Below are positions 1 through 8,806 of a stretch of 64,000 bases of DNA, piece after piece. Position numbers and translations under genes: made by a program. The stretch is from Pseudomonas sp. S35. Lineage in GTDB: Bacteria > Pseudomonadota > Gammaproteobacteria > Pseudomonadales > Pseudomonadaceae. The notes below the pieces were generated by a model, which worked only from the letters and a program-made list of their open reading frames with translations, made no database searches and was not told the DNA's origin. How positions within the stretch are numbered: position 1 is the first letter of the stretch; the number at the start of each line of letters is the position of its first letter. Where the stretch lies: positions 1,178,001 to 1,242,000 of the forward strand of contig NZ_CP019431.1 of the NCBI RefSeq assembly GCF_009866765.1, written 5' to 3'.

Positions 1-80
1 TCGCCTTGCGCGAGCGGGTCCTGGCCAACATGGTCAACGACCCCAAGCTCAACGGGCCAGAGTGCCTGACCCCGGCTTGA
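1..80 (+). CDS. 3' end of an upstream gene (partial)
   Basis: The third reading frame is open from the window edge to a TGA at 78-80 and encodes about 25 residues ending in NGPECLTPA. Its G/C-rich third positions look like real coding sequence; the other two forward frames do not. Too little is present to identify the product. It lies 128 bases before the M48 lipoprotein gene on the same strand. Confidence 0.45.
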   Translation, partial: ALRERVLANMVNDPKLNGPECLTPA

Positions 81-208
81 GCCTCAATATCGCTGTGGGA
101 TGTATCCGAAAATCAGCGGTTACACGTCTGGTGTATCTGGCGCCGATACAAATGAGCGCCTACGATACGCGCGATGTTTTATGGGCGTTTTTCAGGGAGA
201 GAGTGTTG

Positions 209-1027
209 ATGAAGAGAACATTGGCGGTAAGTGTGTTGGCTGCGGCGATGTTGCTGGCGGGTTGTCAGTCGGTCAACACCACCAGCGGCGGTGCCGTTGG
301 GGTTGAGCGCAAGCAATACATGTTCAGCATGCTGTCGAGTCAGGAAGTCGACCAGATGTATGCCCAGTCCTACCAGCAGACGTTGGGTGAAGCCAGTACC
401 AAAGGCCAGTTGGACAAGACCAGCGCCAACGCCAAGCGTGTGCAGGCCATCGCCAAGCGCTTGATCGCCCAGGCGCCCACCTTCCGCCCGGATGCGGCGC
501 AGTGGAAGTGGGAAGTGAATTTGATCAAAAGCGATGAGATGAACGCCAACTGCGGGCCTGGCGGCAAGATCTTCGTGTACAGCGCGTTGATCGACAATCT
601 CAAGCTGACCGATGACGAACTGGCTGCCGTGATGGGCCATGAAATCGCCCATGCCTTGCGTGAGCACGGCCGTGAGGCGATGTCCAAGGCGTACGGTATC
701 GAGATCGCCAAGCAGGGCGCCGGTGCGTTGTTCGGCTTGGGCCAGGACAGCCTGGCACTGGCCGATACGGTGGCCAACTACGGCATGACCTTGCCTAACA
801 GCCGCAGCAATGAAAACGAAGCGGACCTGATCGGCCTGGAGCTGTCTGCCCGCGCCGGCTACAACCCGAACGCAGCCATCACGCTGTGGAACAAGATGGC
901 CAAGGCATCGGAAGGTTCGCCGCCGGAATTCATGAGCACTCACCCCGCGTCCGACAGCCGGATCGCTTCGTTGCAGGCGGCGATTCCGAAGGTCATGCCG
1001 CTTTACCAGCAGGCCAAGAAGTCCTAA
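209..1027 (+). CDS. M48 family zinc metalloprotease, lipoprotein
   Basis: A 272-residue predicted lipoprotein. The ATG at 209 gives a clean lipoprotein signal (basic MKR, hydrophobic stretch, lipobox LLAGC with Cys19), whereas the longer open frame from 62 would bury this signal. The zinc motif HEIAH is at residues 144-148 and the third ligand lies in NEADLIG (Glu204). That is the peptidase M48 arrangement of E. coli LoiP/YcaL-type envelope proteases, so an outer-membrane-anchored, periplasm-facing enzyme that degrades damaged proteins is likely. An AGGGAGAG ribosome site precedes the start. The gene is convergent with the GDT1 gene, with a REPIN between them. Assignment to LoiP or YcaL specifically is not possible here. 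Confidence 0.9.
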   Translation: MKRTLAVSVLAAAMLLAGCQSVNTTSGGAVGVERKQYMFSMLSSQEVDQMYAQSYQQTLGEASTKGQLDKTSANAKRVQAIAKRLIAQAPTFRPDAAQWKWEVNLIKSDEMNANCGPGGKIFVYSALIDNLKLTDDELAAVMGHEIAHALREHGREAMSKAYGIEIAKQGAGALFGLGQDSLALADTVANYGMTLPNSRSNENEADLIGLELSARAGYNPNAAITLWNKMAKASEGSPPEFMSTHPASDSRIASLQAAIPKVMPLYQQAKKS

Positions 1028-1044
1028 GGCCTGATTAAGATCCA

Positions 1045-1138
1045 AATGTAGGAGGGGGCTTGCTCCCGATAGCAGCGTTCCAGTCAATACATCAGTTGAC
1101 TGGCCCACCGCCATCGGGAGCAAACCCCCTCCCACCTT
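1045..1138. repeat. REPIN (two REP arms in inverted orientation)
   Basis: The arms at about 1045-1070 and 1112-1137 are near-perfect inverted copies built on GGAGGGGGCTTGCTCCCGAT. Unrelated sequence lies between them. The element fills the gap between two convergent genes, where it may also serve as a bidirectional transcript end. The core matches the abundant P. fluorescens REP class with GTGGGAGGGGGCTTGC. A closely related copy is at 10188-10281. Confidence 0.85.
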
Positions 1139-1723
1139 TCAGATCCAGCCGCTGCTTTGCATGGCCTTGTACACCGCGACAACCGCCAGCACAAAGAACG
1201 CCGTAGCCGCCAGTCGACGAATCATGGTCAACGGCAGTTTCTCCGCCGCAAAATTCCCCGCCAGAACCACCGGTACGTTGGCAATCAACATGCCCAGGGT
1301 GGTGCCGATAATCACCAGCCACAACTCCGGATATTGCGCCGCCAGCATCACCGTGGCGATCTGGGTTTTGTCACCGATTTCCGCCAGGAAGAAGGCAATC
1401 AACGTCGTCAGGAATGGCCCGAACTTGCGGGTGGTGCTGGCTTCGTCGTCATCGAGCTTGTCCGGCACCAGGGTCCACAGTGCCGTGGCGCAGAAGCTTG
1501 CCGCGAGGATCCAATGCAACACCGCATCCGAGAAGAAGCTGCCAAACCAGGCGCCCACGGCACCAGCGGCCGCATGGTTGGCCAGGGTCGCGGCGACGAT
1601 GCCGGCGATGATGGGCCAGGGCTTGCGAAAGCGAGCAGCGAGAATGAGCGCGAGCAGTTGCGTCTTGTCGCCGATTTCGGCCAAGGCAACGATTGCGGTA
1701 GGAACGAGTAGTGAATCCAGCAT
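1139..1723 (-). CDS. TMEM165/GDT1 (UPF0016) family manganese exporter
   Basis: A 194-residue integral membrane protein with two homologous halves. Each half carries the family signature E-x-G-D-K-T: residues 16-21 (EIGDKT) and 115-120 (EIGDKT). Six or so hydrophobic helices surround an acidic cytoplasmic loop near residue 90. The family exports Mn2+ (bacterial MneA) or Ca2+/Mn2+. The ATG at 1723 is preferred because the family signature begins close to it. The upstream extension in the same frame is a structured leader that looks like a yybP-ykoY Mn2+ riboswitch, so this is most likely a Mn2+-inducible manganese efflux protein. Convergent with the M48 gene. Confidence 0.9.
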   Translation of the reverse strand: MLDSLLVPTAIVALAEIGDKTQLLALILAARFRKPWPIIAGIVAATLANHAAAGAVGAWFGSFFSDAVLHWILAASFCATALWTLVPDKLDDDEASTTRKFGPFLTTLIAFFLAEIGDKTQIATVMLAAQYPELWLVIIGTTLGMLIANVPVVLAGNFAAEKLPLTMIRRLAATAFFVLAVVAVYKAMQSSGWI

Positions 1724-1754
1724 CAGGTAAGTTTCCAAGGGCGGGTCGACACGG

Positions 1755-1935
1755 CTATGACACGTACAGCCTTCCCGCCCCGGGTAAGGTGTTCGTGTCA
1801 TAGGTCTTGTCAAACCCCGGTCCGTCTGTGCGGACTCCTGGGTCGCATACGCCATGGTCTGTTGACCAAGTATGTTGACGTATGCCGGACGAGCATGGCG
1901 CTCGTGGGAGACTACTCCCCTAGGACGGAGCGGAT
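1755..1935 (-). promoter_or_regulatory. Probable yybP-ykoY manganese riboswitch leader
   Basis: On the minus strand the leader contains GGGGAGTAG (1912-1920), the 5' hallmark of the yybP-ykoY class, and then GTCAACATACTTGG (about 1866-1879), a second conserved-looking block. At the distal end a 10-bp inverted repeat (1794-1803 with 1755-1764, CTATGACACG and its complement) could form the expression-platform hairpin just before the gene. The downstream gene is a GDT1-type exporter, a usual client of this riboswitch. No T-run follows the hairpin, so control may act on translation. Boundaries are approximate. Confidence 0.75.
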
Positions 1936-1983
1936 TCTGCCTAGGCAAAACCCATTCGGCAAGCCTTCTTTTTCAAACGCTCG

Positions 1984-2982
1984 TCAGCCGCGCTTGGCAC
2001 GGTAGATGCGAAAACCGCTGCCCTCGGCCTTGACCGCACATACGCCCAGATGCTCTTCGATCAGTGGCTGATACTTCAGGAAGCTATTGGCGACAAGGCG
2101 AAGTTCGCCGCCTTTTGCCAGGTGTTTCGCCGCTTTTCGCAGCAGGTTTTCGGTGGCGAAATAGTCGGTGTGCACCCCGACATGGAACGGTGGGTTGCTC
2201 AGAATCGCATTCAAGCCCATCGGCGCGGCGTCGATGCCATCCCCGGTCAGCACCTCGGCCTCCAAGCCATTGGCGGCCAGGGTCAGGCGGCTGCTGGCGG
2301 CGGCGAAGGCGTCTACATCCAGCATCGTCACGCTGTTGTGCGGGTAGCGACGTTTTACCGCAGCCCCGAGCACGCCGGCGCCGCAACCGAAGTCCAGCAG
2401 ATGACCGCTGGGCAGTTTGTCCAAATGCTCCAGCAGCAACTCGGTGCCACGGTCCAGGCGGCCATGGCTGAACACGCCGGGTAGGCTCACTACCTTTAGC
2501 GGGCCTTCGGCCAGCGGCACGTCGAAGACTTGCGCCAGGCTTTCCAGGTCCACCGCTTGCGGCGCGTTGGCCACGGTGATTTGCCACAGTTGGCAATGCC
2601 GTGCGTTATCCAGCTTGCGCGGTTTGCCAAAGGGGATCATTTGCTTGGCGGCGCTTTCGATGCCGCTTTTTTTCTCGCCGACCAGAAACAGTTCGGCACC
2701 GGGCAGACGTGCGGCCACGGCGTTGAGCAGGTAGTCGGTGAGGTCCTTGGACTTGGGCAGGAAGATCACCGCTGCGTCGAACTTACGCTGCGGCACATTC
2801 ACGCCAAATTGGCTGCGCTCGGGGAACCGCGCATCGAGCGCCGCCTGATCGCCAGCATGCCAGCACCAGGCGTGAGCGTTGGGCAGGCGCCCCAGTAGGT
2901 CGTCGGCGGGCAAGCCCACCAACAACAGGTTACCTTGAAAAAGTTCGGCCTGACGAAGCAGTACTTCACTGCGCGGATCCAT
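1984..2982 (-). CDS. rsmC: 16S rRNA (guanine(1207)-N2)-methyltransferase RsmC
   Basis: A 332-residue protein with the two-domain RsmC plan: a degenerate N-terminal methyltransferase-like domain (about 1-160) and a catalytic C-terminal Rossmann domain. The SAM-binding motif is LLDFGCGAG (residues 195-203) and the base-binding motif is SNPPF (262-266). Family members methylate N2 of G1207 in 16S rRNA within the 30S subunit, using SAM. An AAGGAG site lies 7 bases before the ATG. The dehydrogenase gene on the same strand ends 30 bases upstream, so the two may be co-transcribed. Length and motifs fit RsmC; its paralogue RlmG is longer. Confidence 0.9.
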   Translation of the reverse strand: MDPRSEVLLRQAELFQGNLLLVGLPADDLLGRLPNAHAWCWHAGDQAALDARFPERSQFGVNVPQRKFDAAVIFLPKSKDLTDYLLNAVAARLPGAELFLVGEKKSGIESAAKQMIPFGKPRKLDNARHCQLWQITVANAPQAVDLESLAQVFDVPLAEGPLKVVSLPGVFSHGRLDRGTELLLEHLDKLPSGHLLDFGCGAGVLGAAVKRRYPHNSVTMLDVDAFAAASSRLTLAANGLEAEVLTGDGIDAAPMGLNAILSNPPFHVGVHTDYFATENLLRKAAKHLAKGGELRLVANSFLKYQPLIEEHLGVCAVKAEGSGFRIYRAKRG

Positions 2983-3012
2983 AGTCTGCTCCTTGAAAAG
3001 GGGCGCAGTTTA

Positions 3013-3981
3013 TCAACTGACGACGCGCAGCGGGGCGCCGCTGAAAAAGCCCTGGGCGTTTTCCGTCAGTTGGCCGACGATGCGCTGGCGCGCCTCGCGA
3101 CTGCCCCAGGCATTGTGCGGTGTGACGATCAACCGCGGAATGTCACCGGCCAGCAACGGGTTGCCATTGACCGGAGGCTCCACGCTCAACACATCGGTGG
3201 CCGCGCCGCCCAAATGACCGCTGCGCAAGGCATCCGCCAGGGCCTGTTCGTTGATCAAACCACCGCGTGCAGTATTGACCACAAACGCCCCTGGTTTGAG
3301 CAGTGCCAGCTCGCGGGCGCCGATAAAGTCGCGGGTATGCTCGTTGAGCGGGCAGTGCAAGGTAAGGGCGTCGACCTGCGTGAGCAGCTCATCCAGAGGT
3401 ACACGGTCTGCACGGGCAGGGCGACCCGCAATCGCGCCAAGCAGTACGCGCATGCCAAACGCCTCGGCCAGCCGCGCGACTGCGCCGCCCAGTTCGCCGT
3501 GGCCCAGCAGACCCAGCGTCTTGCCTTCCAGCTCAACGATAGGGTGGTCCAGCAGGCAGAACTGCTTGGCCTGTTGCCATTTGCCGGCGGCCACATCCCG
3601 TTGATAGTCCTTCAGACGAGTCGCCAGATTCAGCAGCAGCATGATCGTATGCTGCGCCACCGATGGCGTACCGTAGCCTTGGCAATTGCTCACGGTGATG
3701 CCCTGGGCGCGGGCAGCCTCAAGGTCGACGTTGTTGGTGCCGGTGGCCGATACCAGGATCAGCTTGAGTTCCGGGCAGGCCGCCAGGGTTTCGGCACTGA
3801 GGGCGATCTTGTTACTGATGACCACCTGCACACCTTGCAGGCGCTCGATCACATTCTGTGGCGTGGTGTCGGAGTACAGCTGCAGGTCGCTGAAGCACTC
3901 TCGTAGACCGCTGAGGTTGAGGTCCCCAAGGTCCAGGGACGGGTGATCAAGGAAGGCGGCGCGGCGATTGTTCGTCATCAA
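3013..3981 (-). CDS. D-2-hydroxyacid dehydrogenase (glycerate/hydroxypyruvate reductase type)
   Basis: A 322-residue NAD(P)-dependent dehydrogenase. Visible landmarks are the dinucleotide motif GHGELG (160-165), catalytic Arg239 in NTARG, Glu268 in SVEPP and His289 in TPHNAWG, so the Arg/Glu/His catalytic triad of the family is complete. The sequence is closest in style to hydroxypyruvate (glycerate) reductases, but the substrate cannot be fixed from sequence alone. Two adjacent ATGs (3981 and 3978) are possible starts. The gene is divergent from the LysE exporter and lies just upstream of rsmC on the same strand. Confidence 0.85.
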   Translation of the reverse strand: MMTNNRRAAFLDHPSLDLGDLNLSGLRECFSDLQLYSDTTPQNVIERLQGVQVVISNKIALSAETLAACPELKLILVSATGTNNVDLEAARAQGITVSNCQGYGTPSVAQHTIMLLLNLATRLKDYQRDVAAGKWQQAKQFCLLDHPIVELEGKTLGLLGHGELGGAVARLAEAFGMRVLLGAIAGRPARADRVPLDELLTQVDALTLHCPLNEHTRDFIGARELALLKPGAFVVNTARGGLINEQALADALRSGHLGGAATDVLSVEPPVNGNPLLAGDIPRLIVTPHNAWGSREARQRIVGQLTENAQGFFSGAPLRVVS

Positions 3982-4062
3982 CTGTACCTTTTGCGACAGG
4001 GTTCGAAGGCGTAATCTGCCGAGCCTATCAGATGAAATAATCCGTTACTTAATGGAGTGAGT

Positions 4063-4695
4063 ATGTACGCCGCCGAGTTTTTGACCGTAGCCTTGATCCA
4101 CCTGTTGGCGGTGGCCAGCCCCGGCCCGGATTTCGCCGTGGTGGTCCGCGAAAGCGTGACCCATGGCCGTCGCGCTGGCACCTGGACCGCACTGGGCGTG
4201 GGCTCGGCAATTTTCCTGCATGTGGGTTACTCGTTGCTCGGCATTGGCTTGATCGTGTCCCAGTCCATCGTGCTGTTCAACGCACTCAAATGGGCAGCGG
4301 CGGCATACCTGCTGTACATCGGCTTCAAGGCCCTGCGCGCGCAGCCAGCCAAGCCCGCCGCCGAGGGCGAGTTGCACCGTGAAGCGGGCGAGCGCACGCC
4401 ACGCGGCGCGTTTACCGCAGGCTTTGTGACCAATGGTTTGAACCCGAAGGCCACGTTGTTCTTCCTGTCGCTGTTCACCGTGGTGATCAACCCGCACACG
4501 CCGCTGGCCGTGCAGGCGGGTTACGGTGTGTACCTGGCGGTGGCGACGGCGTTGTGGTTCTGCATGGTGGCCATGCTGTTCAGCCAACAGCGCGTGCGCG
4601 CCGGGTTTGCGCGGATGGGGCATTGGTTTGATCGGACCATGGGAGCGGTGTTGATTGCGATTGGGGTGAAGTTGGCGTTTACCAGTATGAAATAA
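4063..4695 (+). CDS. LysE/RhtB family amino-acid exporter
   Basis: A 210-residue inner-membrane protein with about six hydrophobic segments. It has the family N-terminal signature HLLAVASPGPDFAVVVR and, in the middle, the conserved FVTNGLNPKATLFFLSLF block. Family members export amino acids (lysine, homoserine, threonine and others); the substrate here is unknown. The ATG at 4063 is chosen because GGAG at 4054-4057 is correctly spaced for it. A GTG two codons upstream overlaps that ribosome site. Divergent from the D-2-hydroxyacid dehydrogenase, with an 81-base shared control region. Confidence 0.88.
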   Translation: MYAAEFLTVALIHLLAVASPGPDFAVVVRESVTHGRRAGTWTALGVGSAIFLHVGYSLLGIGLIVSQSIVLFNALKWAAAAYLLYIGFKALRAQPAKPAAEGELHREAGERTPRGAFTAGFVTNGLNPKATLFFLSLFTVVINPHTPLAVQAGYGVYLAVATALWFCMVAMLFSQQRVRAGFARMGHWFDRTMGAVLIAIGVKLAFTSMK

Positions 4696-4856
4696 TCGCC
4701 CCTCCCATATTTGATCTTCATGAGCCCAAGGTAGTGGCGCAAAGCTAGCATTCCTCGGCCTCTGCAAATCATTCCTTTGGCTGATTTGGCTGAAACATAA
4801 GCGCTCTACAGTGCAGATCGTTCAGCCAAGACCGTGCAGTCATAAAAGGGATTCGT

Positions 4857-6539
4857 ATGTTGCAGACCCGTGTTATTCCCCCCGCCGAAGGTGCGTACCA
4901 ATATCCACTGTTGATCAAGCGCCTGCTGATGTCCGGTGCTCGCTACGAAAAGACCCGGGAAATCGTCTATCGCGACAAGCTGCGCTACACCTACCCGACC
5001 TTGATCGAACGGGTCGCGCGCTTGGCCAATGTGCTGACCGAAGCCGGGGTCAAGGCCGGTGACACCGTGGCAGTGATGGATTGGGACAGCCATCGTTACC
5101 TGGAATGCATGTTCGCCATCCCGATGATCGGCGCGGTGATCCACACCATCAACGTGCGCCTGTCGCCGGAGCAAATTCTCTACACCATGAATCACGCCGA
5201 AGACCGCTTTGTGCTGGTCAACAGTGAGTTCGTGGGCCTTTACCAGGCCATCGCCGGGCAGCTCACCACCGTCGACAAGACGCTGCTGCTCACTGACGGC
5301 GAATCAAAAACGGCTGAGCTCCCCAGCCTGGTGGGCGAGTACGAAACCCTGCTCGCCGCTGCCAGCCCCAAGTACGACTTCCAGGATTTCGACGAGCACT
5401 CCGTCGCCACCACGTTCTACACCACCGGCACCACCGGTAACCCTAAAGGCGTGTATTTCACCCATCGCCAATTGGTGCTGCACACCATCGGCGTGGCAAC
5501 CATCATGGGCAGCATCGACAGCGTGCGCTTGCTGGGCACCAACGACGTGTACATGCCGATCACTCCAATGTTCCACGTGCATGCCTGGGGCTTGCCGTAT
5601 GTGGCGACCATGCTCGGCCTCAAGCAGGTCTACCCTGGTCGCTACGACCCGGAATACCTGGTGGAGTTGTGGCGCAGGGAGAAGGTCACTTTCTCCCACT
5701 GCGTGCCGACCATCCTGCAAATGGTGCTCAACGCCAAGGCCGCTCAGGGCGTGGATTTTGGCGGTTGGAAAATCGTCATCGGCGGCAGCGCGCTCAATCG
5801 CACGTTGTATGAGGCGGCGAAGGCGCGTGGGATTCAACTGACCGCCGCGTACGGCATGTCCGAGACTGGCCCGTTGGTGTCCTGCGCTCACCTCAACGAA
5901 GAGCTGTTGGCCGGTAGCGAAGACGAGCGCATCACCTACCGCATCAAAGCCGGCGTGCCCGGACCGTTGGTGGAAGCGGCGATCATGGACACTGAGGGTA
6001 ACTTCCTGCCCGCCGATGGCGAGTCCCAGGGCGAGTTGGTACTGCGTGCGCCATGGCTCAGCGAAGGTTATTTCAACGAGCCGCAGAAGGGCGCGGAGTT
6101 GTGGGCCGGTGGCTGGATGCACACTGGCGACGTGGCCACCCTCGACGCGTTTGGCGTGATCGATATCCGCGACCGCATTAAGGATGTGATCAAGACCGGT
6201 GGCGAGTGGATCTCCTCCCTGGCCCTCGAAGACCTGGTCAGCCGTCACCCGGCGGTACGCGAAGTAGCGGTGGTGGGCATCGCCGATCCGCAGTGGGGCG
6301 AGCGCCCGTTTGCGCTGTTGGTGGTGCATGATGGCCATGTGATAGGGGCTCGCGAGCTCAAGGAACACCTCAAGCCTTTTGTCGAACTGGGCCATTTGAG
6401 CAAATGGGCGATTCCGAGCCAGATCGCCATTGTTACGGAAATTCCCAAGACCAGCGTCGGCAAGCTCGACAAAAAACGTATCCGCATCGACATCATCGAA
6501 TGGCAGGCCAACAACAGCTCCTTCCTGTCGACCCTCTGA
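4857..6539 (+). CDS. Fatty-acid--CoA ligase (medium/long chain, AlkK-like)
   Basis: A 560-residue ANL-superfamily enzyme that activates fatty acids to acyl-CoA through an acyl-AMP intermediate. It shows the AMP-binding P-loop YTTGTTGNPKG (188-198), the AYGMSETGP motif, the MHTGDVATLD hinge region, and a C-terminal PKTSVGKLDKK segment carrying the catalytic lysine. Length and style resemble the medium-chain AlkK group more than E. coli FadD. AAGGGA precedes the ATG. It begins a same-strand run with the DUF1302, DUF1329 and LuxR genes, suggesting uptake and activation of fatty acids or related esters. The chain-length preference is an inference. Confidence 0.88.
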   Translation: MLQTRVIPPAEGAYQYPLLIKRLLMSGARYEKTREIVYRDKLRYTYPTLIERVARLANVLTEAGVKAGDTVAVMDWDSHRYLECMFAIPMIGAVIHTINVRLSPEQILYTMNHAEDRFVLVNSEFVGLYQAIAGQLTTVDKTLLLTDGESKTAELPSLVGEYETLLAAASPKYDFQDFDEHSVATTFYTTGTTGNPKGVYFTHRQLVLHTIGVATIMGSIDSVRLLGTNDVYMPITPMFHVHAWGLPYVATMLGLKQVYPGRYDPEYLVELWRREKVTFSHCVPTILQMVLNAKAAQGVDFGGWKIVIGGSALNRTLYEAAKARGIQLTAAYGMSETGPLVSCAHLNEELLAGSEDERITYRIKAGVPGPLVEAAIMDTEGNFLPADGESQGELVLRAPWLSEGYFNEPQKGAELWAGGWMHTGDVATLDAFGVIDIRDRIKDVIKTGGEWISSLALEDLVSRHPAVREVAVVGIADPQWGERPFALLVVHDGHVIGARELKEHLKPFVELGHLSKWAIPSQIAIVTEIPKTSVGKLDKKRIRIDIIEWQANNSSFLSTL

Positions 6540-6869
6540 CGCCTCTCGCCGTGCCCCCTCGGGCACGGCAATGCTCTATCTTGCGGCTTTACTTGTGATT
6601 TGCCGATTTTCAGCCATCCTCACCGCGTCGGCCTTCGCCGACATGGCGAAAGGGCTGTGGCAGACGGGTCGGTGATGCAAATCACACTTTAGAGGGATCA
6701 AGCGGTACCCCCTGCTGGCTATAGTCCCACCATGAGTTTTTCAAGGATGCGTCGCTTCGGGCCATGGAGGTTCAGTTGCCAGGCGGCATTGGAATCGTTG
6801 TGTTCCGGCCGTTACAAGCATCACAAAAGAACTCACTGCCATAACAATAATGCACATGGAGTAGCGTCG
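6540..6869. other. Intergenic region between acyl-CoA ligase and DUF1302 gene
   Basis: A 330-base gap. It begins with a GC-rich hairpin (about 6548-6569, GCCGTGCC paired with GGCACGGC) that lacks a T-run, so it is at best a weak terminator. Further on a TATAGT (6720-6725) without a good -35 lies about 145 bases before the DUF1302 start, beside AGGGATCAAGCGGTACCCCC (6693-6712). No convincing gene is seen. Confidence 0.5.
6693..6725 (+). promoter_or_regulatory. Candidate activator-dependent promoter for the DUF1302-DUF1329 genes
   Basis: TATAGT at 6720-6725 is a good -10, but the sequence 17 bases upstream (ATCAAG) is a poor -35. A G-rich/C-rich imperfect palindrome covers the -35 area, where an activator could bind. 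Proposed from sequence only. Confidence 0.3.
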
Positions 6870-8762
6870 ATGACCTCAGTAAACCAGTTCTGGCGCCGGG
6901 CAAGACTGCCGTTGGCCGTCAGCCTCGCCTCTACGCTCGCCGGGCCCGCATTCGGCGTCAGTTTCAATATCGGTGAAATCGAAGGGAGTTTTGACTCGTC
7001 GCTTTCGGTGGGGGCGAGTTGGAGTACTTCCAAGGCCAACCGTGACCTGATCGGTGTCAACAACGGCGGTAAGGGCTTGTCCCAGACCACCGACGACGGT
7101 CACTTGAACTTCAAACGAGGAGAGACCTTCTCGAAGATCTTCAAGGGTATTCATGACCTTGAATTGAAGTACGGCGATACCGGTGTGTTTGTGCGCGGCA
7201 AGTATTGGTATGACTTTGAGCTCAAAGACGAAAGCCGTCCGTTTAAAGACATCAGCGATAACAACCGCAAAGAGGGCGCCAAGTCCTCTGGCGGGCAGAT
7301 TCTCGACGCGTTTATCTACCACAACTACTCCATTGCCGATGAGCCGGGCTCTGTTCGTTTCGGTAAACAGGTGGTGAGCTGGGGTGAAAGTACCTTTATC
7401 GGTGGCGGTATCAACTCGATCAACCCGATCGATGTGGCAGCGTTCCGCCGTCCCGGTGCCGAGGTCAAGGAAGGGCTGATCCCGGTCAACATGTTCTATA
7501 TCTCTCAGAACTTGACCGAAAACCTGTCGGCAGAAGCCTTCTATCAGTTGGAATGGGACCAGACCGTTACCGATAACTGCGGGACCTTCTTCTCGCAGCC
7601 GGACAACATCTCTGATGGCTGTAACGACAACCTGCGCCTGCTGGCCAAACGTTCGACCATTTCTGCGACTGCTCCGGGGCGCGGGGCTCTAGCCGCGATG
7701 CAGGCACGTGGCGTCGATGTCAACGAAGAGGGTGCGCTGGTGCGCCGCAGTGGCGACCGTGACGCCCGCGACAGCGGCCAGTTCGGTGCGGCCTTCCATT
7801 ACAACTTCGAGCCGCTGGACACCGAGTTCGGCGCCTACTTCATGAACTACCACAGTCGTGCGCCGATCTTCAGCGCCACTGCGGCACCTCAGTCGGCCTA
7901 CGACATCGCCCCAGGCTTTGGTACGTTGGCACCGGTGTGGATCGCTGGTAACTCGAAATATTTCGTAGAGTATCCGGAAGACATCCGTCTGTATGGCTTG
8001 AGCTTCTCTACCACCTTACCGACGGGGACCGCGTGGAGTGGTGAGCTGAGCTATCGGCCGAATGCGCCGGTTCAGTTGAACAGTACCGATATCCTCTATT
8101 CCGGTGTGCGGCGCTTGGGCGGCAATTTTACCGATGCATCCCTGCTCAATGGGGTACCTGGACAGGACATGCATGGCTATCGTCGCAAGGAAATCACTCA
8201 GTTCCAGACCACCTTCACGCATTTCTTCGATCAAGTCATGGGCGCCAGTCGCCTGACGCTTGTAGGGGAAGTCGGGATTACCCATGTGGGCGGCCTGGAG
8301 AGCAAGTCGGATTTGCGTTACGGTCGTGACCCGGTGTTCGGCCCTGGCGCCTTGCCGGCCACCCCTGGTGGACAGAGCACCTGCCAGGTTCTCAACGCCG
8401 GCACTATCGGCGGCGCAGGGGCGGGCACCGATGCCAGCAACCTGACCTCCAACTGCAACAACGACGGCTTCACCACAGCCAACTCCTGGGGCTATCGCGG
8501 TCGCGCAATTTGGGAATACCCGGATGTGTTCGCTGGTGTAAACCTCAAACCCAACGTGGCCTGGTCCCACGACGTCAAAGGGTACTCGCCAGGTCCTGGC
8601 GCTAACTTCGAGGAAGGTCGCAAAGCTATCAGTCTGGGGCTCGACGCGGAGTACCAGAATACTTACACCGCCAGCCTGGCCTACACCAACTTCTTCGGGG
8701 GCGACTACAGCACCGTGAATGACCGCGACTTCGTCGCGTTGAGTTTCGGCGCCAACTTCTAA
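6870..8762 (+). CDS. DUF1302 family outer-membrane beta-barrel protein
   Basis: A 630-residue exported protein. The ATG at 6870 has GGAG eight bases upstream and gives a clean signal peptide (MTSVNQFWRRARLPLAV... ending near AGPAFG). The body has the alternating aromatic/polar pattern of beta strands and ends in ALSFGANF, with the C-terminal Phe typical of outer-membrane barrels. DUF1302 proteins occur widely in pseudomonads beside DUF1329 genes and are linked to transport or handling of hydrophobic compounds; their biochemical role is not established. The DUF1329 gene begins 44 bases downstream and an acyl-CoA ligase lies upstream, which supports a role in fatty-acid or lipid use. Confidence 0.85.
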   Translation: MTSVNQFWRRARLPLAVSLASTLAGPAFGVSFNIGEIEGSFDSSLSVGASWSTSKANRDLIGVNNGGKGLSQTTDDGHLNFKRGETFSKIFKGIHDLELKYGDTGVFVRGKYWYDFELKDESRPFKDISDNNRKEGAKSSGGQILDAFIYHNYSIADEPGSVRFGKQVVSWGESTFIGGGINSINPIDVAAFRRPGAEVKEGLIPVNMFYISQNLTENLSAEAFYQLEWDQTVTDNCGTFFSQPDNISDGCNDNLRLLAKRSTISATAPGRGALAAMQARGVDVNEEGALVRRSGDRDARDSGQFGAAFHYNFEPLDTEFGAYFMNYHSRAPIFSATAAPQSAYDIAPGFGTLAPVWIAGNSKYFVEYPEDIRLYGLSFSTTLPTGTAWSGELSYRPNAPVQLNSTDILYSGVRRLGGNFTDASLLNGVPGQDMHGYRRKEITQFQTTFTHFFDQVMGASRLTLVGEVGITHVGGLESKSDLRYGRDPVFGPGALPATPGGQSTCQVLNAGTIGGAGAGTDASNLTSNCNNDGFTTANSWGYRGRAIWEYPDVFAGVNLKPNVAWSHDVKGYSPGPGANFEEGRKAISLGLDAEYQNTYTASLAYTNFFGGDYSTVNDRDFVALSFGANF

Positions 8763-8806
8763 GCACACTTTTTCCAGGTTGCATGTATTTCAGGAAGAAC
8801 CAGAAC

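Noticed and set aside
179..1135. Long minus-strand open frame opposite the M48 gene
   Set aside because: A shadow frame of the GC-rich M48 gene; no ribosome site, and the composition is that of an antisense frame.
1724..1948. N-terminal extension of the GDT1 protein
   Set aside because: The extension reads through the probable riboswitch; the protein family starts at the ATG at 1723.
5304..6566. 420-codon minus-strand frame opposite the acyl-CoA ligase
   Set aside because: The His/Gln/Val/Arg-rich translation is typical of an antisense shadow; the plus strand has a clear enzyme.
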